From Spirochaetota bacterium (GTDB lineage Bacteria; Spirochaetota; Spirochaetia; SPDA01; B32-G16), in assembly GCA_003645645.1 (NCBI GenBank), contig QNBH01000002.1, positions 1 to 57,650 of the forward strand: a stretch of DNA of 57,650 bases, read 5' to 3'. The notes beneath the pieces are model-generated. The model was not told where the DNA came from and made no database searches. It saw nothing but the letters and a program-made list of their open reading frames with translations. Below, piece after piece: positions 38,593 through 45,789 of this stretch. The number at the start of each line of letters is the position of its first letter. Position 1 is the first letter of the stretch. The position numbers and the translations under genes were made by a program.

Positions 38593-39978
38593 ATGAAAAG
38601 GTTAGGTGTAATTGTTCTTAGCTGTTTTATCTTCTTTGTTGCCAGCACTATGGTTTTCGCCGGCGGACAGAAGGAGGAGAAGGCAGAATCTGTAAAAGAG
38701 GTAACTATTACCCTATGGACCACGGAAGAACAGCCTGAAAGAATGGAAATACAGCGGGACATTGCAGTCAGGTTCAAAGAAAAGACCGGTATCAGCGTGG
38801 ATGTTGTTCCGGTTAGTGAGAATGTGATGGGAGAGAGGGTTACCGCAGCTTTCTCTGCAGGAGAGCTTCCTGATGTGATCTATCATCCGCTTAACTTTAC
38901 CCTGAGTTGGGCAGAAGCCGGAATACTGGATAGTGCAACAGCTACGGATGTGGTAGAGGGGCTGGGAGAAGGGACATTCGGTGCCGGTGCATTGGACCTT
39001 GTCAAGGTAGGAAATGAGTACGCTGCAGTACCGGTGGATGGCTGGACCCAGCTTCTGGTATACAGGGCAGATCTGTTCAAAGAAAAGGGGTTGCAACCTC
39101 CCACCACTTATTCGGCTATTAGCAAGGCTATCGATACACTGCATAACCCCCCCGGTCTCTACGGCTTTGTAGCTGCCACGGATCCCAGTCAGGTATACTT
39201 TATGCAAGTCTTCGAGCATGTTGCTCTTGCAAATGGAGTAGATATTGTAGATGATAATGGTAATGTTACTGTAAACACTCCTCAGATGATAGAAACACTC
39301 AAGTTTTACAAAAAGCTCGCCCAGGCAAGTCCTCCCGGAAATCTCTACTGGCAGCAATCCAGAGAGCTTTACTTTGCAGGAAAAACTGCCATGATAATCT
39401 GGTCACCTTTTATAATGGATGAGCTCGCCGGCCTACGGGACAGTGTTCCGGTTACAGCATACGATGATCCAACAACACGCGAACTAGCAAAGCGTACAGG
39501 ATTTATCACGAACCTGGCTGGACCGGGCAATCCCAAGGGATCGGGTTGGACTGATGTACGGTACTTTGGTATCACGGTGGACGCTAACGTCGATGCCTCC
39601 AGGAAGTTTGTGGAGTTTTCCATGAATGAAGGATATTTGGATACACTGGCAATAGCTCCGGAAGGTAAATTCCCGGTACGTAAAGGTACAACTGATAATC
39701 CGGTTAAGTTCATAGAAGGTTGGAAAAAACTTCCCGTTGGGGTGGATCGTAAGGCTCCTTCAGGCGAGATATACTCCGACGCAGTTATTGAGGAGCTTCT
39801 CAAGGGGCTTGAAACCGGAAGTAGATGGGGATTCAAGAAAGGGTACGGTTCGCTAACTTCAAAACTCTATGATACCAGGATTTTTGCAGAACTCGTTCGT
39901 CAGTATATTGACGGCGAGAGAAGCGTTGAGGAGACAGCCAGGATAATGCAACGGGAAGCAGAGGCACTCATGAAGTAG
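38593..39978 (+). CDS. ABC sugar transporter extracellular solute-binding protein (family 1)
   Basis: ATG 38593 preceded by AGGAGG; signal peptide 'MKRLGVIVLSCFIFFVASTMVFAGGQKEE'. Confidence 0.93.
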   Translation: MKRLGVIVLSCFIFFVASTMVFAGGQKEEKAESVKEVTITLWTTEEQPERMEIQRDIAVRFKEKTGISVDVVPVSENVMGERVTAAFSAGELPDVIYHPLNFTLSWAEAGILDSATATDVVEGLGEGTFGAGALDLVKVGNEYAAVPVDGWTQLLVYRADLFKEKGLQPPTTYSAISKAIDTLHNPPGLYGFVAATDPSQVYFMQVFEHVALANGVDIVDDNGNVTVNTPQMIETLKFYKKLAQASPPGNLYWQQSRELYFAGKTAMIIWSPFIMDELAGLRDSVPVTAYDDPTTRELAKRTGFITNLAGPGNPKGSGWTDVRYFGITVDANVDASRKFVEFSMNEGYLDTLAIAPEGKFPVRKGTTDNPVKFIEGWKKLPVGVDRKAPSGEIYSDAVIEELLKGLETGSRWGFKKGYGSLTSKLYDTRIFAELVRQYIDGERSVEETARIMQREAEALMK

Positions 39979-39989
39979 CAGTGATTTTT

Positions 39990-40034
39990 TAAGGAGAGGT
40001 GCGGGTGTTACGAGGCTTGCACTTCTCCTTTTTT
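39990..40034 (+). terminator. Hairpin plus T-tract between SBP and permease genes
   Basis: AAGGAGAGGTGC...GCACTTCTCCTTTTTTT. Confidence 0.75.
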
Positions 40035-40055
40035 TCGTTTATAGAAGGAGAAAGT

Positions 40056-41318
40056 ATGAGAAGATATTCCGGAATGGCAGCGCGGGAAGCAAGGCTGGCT
40101 CTATGGATGTTAATACCTGCATTTTTAATAGTCTTTGCTATTATCCTCTTTCCCGTATTTACCAATTTCTGGATAAGCTTCAAATCTGTAAAGCTCGGCG
40201 AATTACGTCCTCCGTCCCCCGTTGTTCGTGAGCAGGTGGTAAAACAGCCTGAGCAGCCCGGGGACGAACTTATTATCCGCTACCGGGCGAGAAACACCAG
40301 TCAGAATGTTGCCCTGGAAAATGTAGTTATGACCATCATCGTTCCGGAAGGGCTTAAGCCTGTGGATGTGGGTTATGACTGCAGTTTCCGGGGTTCCCGC
40401 CTGGTTTGCAATTTTGGCAGATGGAAGGGTGGGTTCAATAAAACCCTGGAGATGAGATTTGAGGCTGAGCAGTCCTACTTTTCAGAAAATAGTGGAAAAG
40501 GAAAGGTCCTTGGTTTCACCATAGATGCCAGTGCTCCCAATGTGCTGACCAATTTAAAGTTTACTTTGAAAAATTATGGTTTTGTGCTTAGTGGTCGTGA
40601 GTTCTGGCCTACCCTGGGAGCAACTGTTGTGTATACCTTTGGTGGTACCATCGGTTCTATCATTCTGGGACTTTTTGCAGCCCAATTACTTAATGCAAAG
40701 TTCCTGGGAAAGGGAATATTACGAGGTTTGTTTCTGTTCCCGTATGTAGCTCCGGTTATTGCGGTCGCCTTTACCTGGTCATTTTTTCTGGACCCGTTTA
40801 GCGGAACCGTTAATGCTCTTCTGAAACAGTTTGGACTGATGGAAAGGTCCATCTCTTTTTTAAGCGAACGGTCATTCAATATTGATTTGTTTGGATTGGA
40901 GATAAACTTACCGCTCGCTCTGTCAACGGTCATTGCCTTTGAATCGTGGCGCTATTTCCCCTTTGCATTTCTCTTTATCCTGGCCAGGTTGCAGGCAATT
41001 CCCTCACAGTTATACGAATCAGCAGAAGTTGACGGAGCCGGAGCCTTCAGAAAGTTCTGGAATATTACCATTCCACAACTCATGACTGTTCTAACTACGC
41101 TCTTTCTACTCAGGTTTATGTGGACCTTCAACAAGTTTGACGATGTGTTTCTGCTGACAGGGGGAGCTGCAGGTACAAAAACTTTACCAATTTCGGTTTA
41201 CGATAACGCCTTTGGCAGGGCAGATATCGGAGCAGGTGCAGCAACTGCAGTGCTCCTTTTTCTGTTTCTGGCAGTTTTTCTTATCCTTTATTTTCACTAC
41301 TCACCGGAGGAACAATAA
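40056..41318 (+). CDS. ABC sugar transporter permease (MalF-like) with periplasmic DUF11-like insert
   Basis: EAA 'LYESAEVDGAGAFRKFWNITIPQL'; ~110-aa insert between TM1 and TM2 'RARNTSQNVALENVVMTIIVPEGLKPVDVGYDCSFRGSRLVCNFGRWKGGFNKTLEMRF'. Start reassigned to ATG 40056. Confidence 0.9.
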   Translation: MRRYSGMAAREARLALWMLIPAFLIVFAIILFPVFTNFWISFKSVKLGELRPPSPVVREQVVKQPEQPGDELIIRYRARNTSQNVALENVVMTIIVPEGLKPVDVGYDCSFRGSRLVCNFGRWKGGFNKTLEMRFEAEQSYFSENSGKGKVLGFTIDASAPNVLTNLKFTLKNYGFVLSGREFWPTLGATVVYTFGGTIGSIILGLFAAQLLNAKFLGKGILRGLFLFPYVAPVIAVAFTWSFFLDPFSGTVNALLKQFGLMERSISFLSERSFNIDLFGLEINLPLALSTVIAFESWRYFPFAFLFILARLQAIPSQLYESAEVDGAGAFRKFWNITIPQLMTVLTTLFLLRFMWTFNKFDDVFLLTGGAAGTKTLPISVYDNAFGRADIGAGAATAVLLFLFLAVFLILYFHYSPEEQ

Positions 41319-42583
41319 TGGCAAACTCTGTCTCTAAAGCCCTTATCAGGAGAAGATTTCCCTCTTTTTTCGGTATCATGGTTATGTGTATTGTTGGCTT
41401 ATTTTCCACCATTGTTGTTATTTATATATTGGCCTTCCTCATCTCGATATTAAGCCCTACAGAAGCAAGAGTTTCGATAGGGGCGGTTTTTCTTGCAGGA
41501 GTTTTTATCGGTTTTTCAGTGGGATTTTTAAAAATCTACTCGCATAACTCTCTGTTGATCGGAATTGTAACGGGGTTTTCAGTAGGTCTGATCTGGCTCG
41601 TTGTGTATAATTTTAGACCCTTTGGTTTCCCAGAACCAGAGTCAAGAAACATAATAGCGGGTATTATAACCTTTCCACTTTCCTGCCTGGTTACCTGGAA
41701 AGCACTTAAGGATATAAACATTCTCAGGCCCGAGAGAGGCCATGGGGAGCTTCTTTTCATTCGTATATTACGAGGATTCGGGATGGTGTTTTTTGTCCTG
41801 ATCGTACTATTCCCCTTTTATTTCATGCTCTCTTCCAGCCTTAAATCAAGGGCGGAATATCTGCAGGATCCAACCAACTTAAGCATTTCTATCGCCAGGG
41901 GGTTGAATCAGCTTTTTGTGGGGTATACAGAAGTATTAAACCGCTTTCACTTTGCCAGGTATATTTTCAACTCCACCTTTGTAGCGATTGCCACGGTTGT
42001 CCTTACCCTGATTCCTGCCATCCTGGGTGCTTATGCAGTTACCAGGCTCTATTTTCCGGGGAGGAAGCTTCTCTCCAGTTCTATACTTCTTATATACATG
42101 TTCCCTACCATCGTACTGGTAATTCCACTTTACAGCGTGTTCTCCCAGCTCGGCTTAAGGGACACACTTCCGGGGCTTCTCATAGTGTATGCTGCCATGA
42201 CCATTCCGGTTGCCCTTTATATGCTTCGAAGCTACTTTCAGACCCTGCCCAGAGATATTGAGGAGCAGGGGCTTATAGATGGATGCAACCGGGGGGAGGT
42301 TATATGGAGGATTACTCTCCCTCTGAGCGGTCCTGCCCTGGCTACTGTTGCTCTGTATGTATTCATGATTGCCTGGAACGAGTTTCTCTTTGCTTTCATG
42401 TTTCTGGACACACCTGAGATTTTCACCCTTTCCAGGGGGATGGTTACCTTAAACTCTCAGGAAGTACCCAGGCAATACCTGATGGCAGGAGCAGTAATTA
42501 TTACCGTACCTATAATGGTGCTTTTCTTCTGGTTCGAGAAGTATCTGGTGAGCGGTCTCACATCGGGCGGAGTAAAGGGGTAG
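41318..42583 (+). CDS. ABC sugar transporter permease (MalG-like) with extra N-terminal TM segments
   Basis: EAA 'IEEQGLIDGCNRGEVIWRITLPLSGPAL'; C-term 'KYLVSGLTSGGVKG'; ~150-aa N-terminal membrane extension. Confidence 0.92.
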   Translation: MANSVSKALIRRRFPSFFGIMVMCIVGLFSTIVVIYILAFLISILSPTEARVSIGAVFLAGVFIGFSVGFLKIYSHNSLLIGIVTGFSVGLIWLVVYNFRPFGFPEPESRNIIAGIITFPLSCLVTWKALKDINILRPERGHGELLFIRILRGFGMVFFVLIVLFPFYFMLSSSLKSRAEYLQDPTNLSISIARGLNQLFVGYTEVLNRFHFARYIFNSTFVAIATVVLTLIPAILGAYAVTRLYFPGRKLLSSSILLIYMFPTIVLVIPLYSVFSQLGLRDTLPGLLIVYAAMTIPVALYMLRSYFQTLPRDIEEQGLIDGCNRGEVIWRITLPLSGPALATVALYVFMIAWNEFLFAFMFLDTPEIFTLSRGMVTLNSQEVPRQYLMAGAVIITVPIMVLFFWFEKYLVSGLTSGGVKG

Positions 42584-42752
42584 AAGCTTAAAGCAGTTAG
42601 AAATCGCTAAAAAGATGTTTTAGAAGGGTTTGGATATGAGTCTTATAATTTAGTTTACCGGCTTGCCTGAGGAGAAGCTGCTCAGGCTCAAGGATTCTCT
42701 GGAGGAGCCACACACCCCTAACAGGGAAAGAGTAGCAGCCCGGCTAACCTGG

Positions 42753-44318
42753 TCAAGGAAATCCCTCCACCGAACCGTCAAACCCGAACCGCTCTTTAAG
42801 GGCTTTTCGAAAAGCCGGGGGGTTTATTTTTAAAAGCCTGGCAGCCTGCTCCCTGTTTCCTCCCGATATCTTAAGAGCTTTCTCGTAATAATCCCTCTCT
42901 ATCTGGTATAGTAAAGCCTTAAGATCGACTCCACTTTGTGGAAGCTTGATCTCGATACCGGGAAGGGGCGGCTCCTTGTTAAAATATGACAGGATGGCAG
43001 GGGGAAGTATTTCCGGTCCGATAAGATCGGATTGACTAACGGCACAGACGGAGATAACGGTATTTTCAAGTTGTCTCACATTCCCCGGCCACGGATAGGA
43101 TAGGATATAATGCATTGCCTCTTCGGAGAACCTCTTGTTCTCTCCGTGTTTCTCGTTCCACTCTTTTAAAAATGTTGCCGACAGAAGAGGTATATCTTCT
43201 TGACGTTCCCTGAGCGGGGGAACTTCCAGGGTAACCTGGTTAAGTCTCTCGTATAAGTCTCTTCTGAACGTACCCTCATCGATCATCTGTTCAAGGTTTT
43301 TATTTGTTGCAGCTATGACCCGTATATCAACAGTTAGACCTGTATCTGCCCCCAGGGGAAGAAGGGTTTTCTCTTCAAGCACTCTAAGGAGTTTTGGCTG
43401 GACCTCCGGAGGCAAATCACCGACCTCATCGAGAAATACTATTCCCCGATCGGCTGCACGGAACTGACCCAACCTGCTCCTGCTTGCACCGGTAAAGGCT
43501 CCCTTTTCATGACCGAAGAGCTCGCTTTCTGCAAGCGTCGATGTTATGGAAGCGCAATTAACGGGAAGAAACGGTTTTTCCGCTCTATCACTGTGTTGAT
43601 GGATGAATTTTGCAACTAACTCTTTACCGGTTCCGGTCTCCCCCCTAATTAGTACAGTAATATCATAGGAGGCTATGCGTAAGGCTCTTTGAAGAGTTTC
43701 TCTGATGGGATCGGACTCTCCAATGATTTCTGCTCTTGTTGTGGTAGTAATCCATCGATCCCCGGAACTTTTATTACCCTGAACGCGGATATCATCTCTT
43801 CTTAATTTAATTTCCGGGAAAATCCCCTTATCAAGGTTAACCTCTCTTACCTTGTATGCTCCGCCTGTAAAGCGGGGTGGAATCCCCTGGAGTAATCTGG
43901 CGGGGATGTATCCGGACCTGGCCAGGAGAAACCACACCGTTTGCATCTGAGGAGTTCCCGAATCAAGAAGAATAGACAATTCCACTTTAAGATGTCTGAG
44001 CTGTCCGAGAATCTTATCGACAGCATCCTTTATTTTTGTATAAACTTCCTCGTAATCCACCGGAGAGAAAATATCCAAGTTTATAAAAGCGAATTTTGTT
44101 TTATTGGATTCTGTACCCTTATCCGTTCGTTCGCCCAGTACCTCCTCAACCATACGTGCCCGTTCAAAATACTCATAGCCTGAGCAGAAAAGATAGACCC
44201 TGTGGAAATACCTTTCATTTAAAAGGCAGAGAAGCGGCCCCCATTCCTCGCTCTCTTCGGGATAGGGGTCGCGGTTGCCTACAAAACTAAAGAGAACATC
44301 TATCTTATTAACCGCCAT
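42753..44318 (-). CDS. RtcR-like CARF domain :: sigma-54 AAA+ activator :: Fis-type HTH
   Basis: N-term 'VLFSFVGNRDPY...ILLDSGTPQMQTVWFLLARSGYIPARLLQGIPPRF' resembles the RtcR N-terminal CARF-type domain; 'GETGTGKELVAKFIHQHS', 'GHEKGAFTGASRSRLGQFRAADRG', C-term 'ALKISGGNREQAARLLKINPPAFRKALKERFG'. Confidence 0.93.
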   Translation of the reverse strand: MAVNKIDVLFSFVGNRDPYPEESEEWGPLLCLLNERYFHRVYLFCSGYEYFERARMVEEVLGERTDKGTESNKTKFAFINLDIFSPVDYEEVYTKIKDAVDKILGQLRHLKVELSILLDSGTPQMQTVWFLLARSGYIPARLLQGIPPRFTGGAYKVREVNLDKGIFPEIKLRRDDIRVQGNKSSGDRWITTTTRAEIIGESDPIRETLQRALRIASYDITVLIRGETGTGKELVAKFIHQHSDRAEKPFLPVNCASITSTLAESELFGHEKGAFTGASRSRLGQFRAADRGIVFLDEVGDLPPEVQPKLLRVLEEKTLLPLGADTGLTVDIRVIAATNKNLEQMIDEGTFRRDLYERLNQVTLEVPPLRERQEDIPLLSATFLKEWNEKHGENKRFSEEAMHYILSYPWPGNVRQLENTVISVCAVSQSDLIGPEILPPAILSYFNKEPPLPGIEIKLPQSGVDLKALLYQIERDYYEKALKISGGNREQAARLLKINPPAFRKALKERFGFDGSVEGFP

Positions 44319-44322
44319 TTGC

Positions 44323-44425
44323 CTGCTCCCATATTTTAACCTTTATTGCACAAAGAAGGCTTGCCGCAAATGACGGCATGCCTCTTCAAAGTTAACTGCT
44401 CCCCTATTATAACCTTTATTGCACG
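44323..44425. repeat. 29-30-bp direct repeat in the promoter/5' region of the CARF-sigma54 regulator
   Basis: CTGCTCCCATATTTTAACCTTTATTGCACA (44323-44352) and CTGCTCCCCTATTATAACCTTTATTGCACG (44397-44426); the minus strand of copy 2 reads TTATAAT plus GGGGAGCAG. Confidence 0.85.
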
Positions 44426-44524
44426 CTAGCAAGTATAATTGTTGTTTTTAAAAAATTGTAGATTCAAGATTACAAAAGTTAGCCTTCGGTAACTCTGGTT
44501 TCACATAAAGGCTAAGAAAGGCAG

Positions 44525-44565
44525 AAATTATGCTCAAATTTCTCCAAATTATGCAAATTTTCTCC
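44525..44565. promoter_or_regulatory. Tandem direct repeats, candidate activator binding sites for cas operon
   Basis: AAATTATGCTCAAATTTCTCC (44525-44545) and AAATTATGCAAATTTTCTCC (44546-44565), 11 bp upstream of the -24 element. Confidence 0.6.
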
Positions 44566-44576
44566 CGAAATTGAGA

Positions 44577-44592
44577 TGGCACAAAAATTGCT
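44577..44592 (+). promoter_or_regulatory. Sigma-54 (-24/-12) promoter upstream of cas6
   Basis: TGGCAC-AAAAA-TTGCT; exact GG-N10-GC spacing; oriented toward the cas operon. Confidence 0.82.
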
Positions 44593-44784
44593 ATACAATT
44601 AAAAGAGGAGTTGGGGTGATGTATTCACTTCCTACTGAGGGTTTAATTAATTCCTTGGAAAAGATCGTTTACATAAATGCAGAGAGTTAAGATAACCAAA
44701 AGGTTCGTAAGACCTTTAAGGCGTTACACCCCGATTAGCTCTGTCAGGATTCTGTGGAATTTTTATATTTTTTGGAATATTTAG

Positions 44785-44813
44785 TTGCATTATCCGGAAT
44801 GGTGATTTATAAT
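44785..44813 (+). promoter_or_regulatory. Sigma-70-like promoter upstream of cas6
   Basis: TTGCAT-17 bp-TATAAT; flanked by inverted repeat TTATCCGGAA (44790-44799) / TTCCGGATAA (44837-44846). Confidence 0.55.
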
Positions 44814-44871
44814 AAAAAAGAGTCTTCATTGCGCAGTTCCGGATAAAATAACTACGGATAAGGATGCTGCT

Positions 44872-45786
44872 TTGAAACTTAACCATCAAACATTCGAGTG
44901 CATTTTAAAAAGTGAGCGCTCTATTTATTTCGACACCTTTCCCACCTTTATCTTCAGAAGCGTTATAGGAAAGGAATTGAGAAAAATAAGTTGCCTTTTT
45001 AAGAACAGGAATTGCAGTGAATGTTCTTTAAAAAACACCTGTGCATACTCTTTCATTTTCGAGACGCCGGTGGATAAGGAGAACAGGCTTCTCCATGGCA
45101 GAAACAGGGCTCCCCATCCCTTTACTCTCTACTCGCCTGTAAGTGCGAATGAAACGACAGACACCATAGCCCTGAATATCACGATGTTTGGTAAAAGTAT
45201 CGAGTACTTTCCCTATCTCTATTTCTCGTTAAAGCAGGCGGGAGAGAAGGGGATTTTCAGAGACAGAGTGCGGTTATCGGTGGATTCACTCTTATGTGGA
45301 GATAGCTCGATTCTCTTAGAAGAAGAGAAAATCGATACTTCTGTTCCTCCCCGGGTTTGGCGTATTGAAGGCAGTGAAGATAGGCAGGTAAAAAAGATCA
45401 ATATAAAGTTACTTTCTCCTCTGAGGCTTAAATACAGCGGGAAATATGGCACGGATTTTACCTGTTTCGATTTTCTAAATGCAGTAGAGCGAAGGGCAAG
45501 ACTCTTATGCGGGTTTTTCGGAGAAGACCAGCAGGATAGAAATAAGCCTGTTTTTTCAACCGGCAACAAGCAAATTACGGAGCGAGACCTTATATGGCAC
45601 GACTACAGATACTACTCTTCCCGCCAGAAATCGAGACTTAAAATGGGAGGTACAGTGGGTTCCTTTTCTCTGGAAGGAGAGTTTTCATCCGGGGAGCTTT
45701 CCCTGTTGAAAGGTGCGGAGCTTTTTCAGGTGGGAAAAAACTCTGTTTTCGGCTTCGGAAAGATATCGATTTACGAAGAGGATTAA
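44872..45786 (+). CDS. cas6: CRISPR-associated endoribonuclease Cas6
   Basis: C-terminal Cas6 signature 'GGTVGSFSLEGEFSSGELSLLKGAELFQVGKNSVFGFGKISIYEE'; first gene of the cas operon; TTG start. Confidence 0.88.
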   Translation: MKLNHQTFECILKSERSIYFDTFPTFIFRSVIGKELRKISCLFKNRNCSECSLKNTCAYSFIFETPVDKENRLLHGRNRAPHPFTLYSPVSANETTDTIALNITMFGKSIEYFPYLYFSLKQAGEKGIFRDRVRLSVDSLLCGDSSILLEEEKIDTSVPPRVWRIEGSEDRQVKKINIKLLSPLRLKYSGKYGTDFTCFDFLNAVERRARLLCGFFGEDQQDRNKPVFSTGNKQITERDLIWHDYRYYSSRQKSRLKMGGTVGSFSLEGEFSSGELSLLKGAELFQVGKNSVFGFGKISIYEED

Positions 45787-45789
45787 GCT

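Noticed and set aside
42753-44318. Annotating the CARF-sigma54 protein as true RtcR (RNA-repair regulator)
   Set aside because: No rtcA/rtcB genes in the window and the divergent target is the cas operon with a sigma-54 promoter; similarity is at the domain level only.
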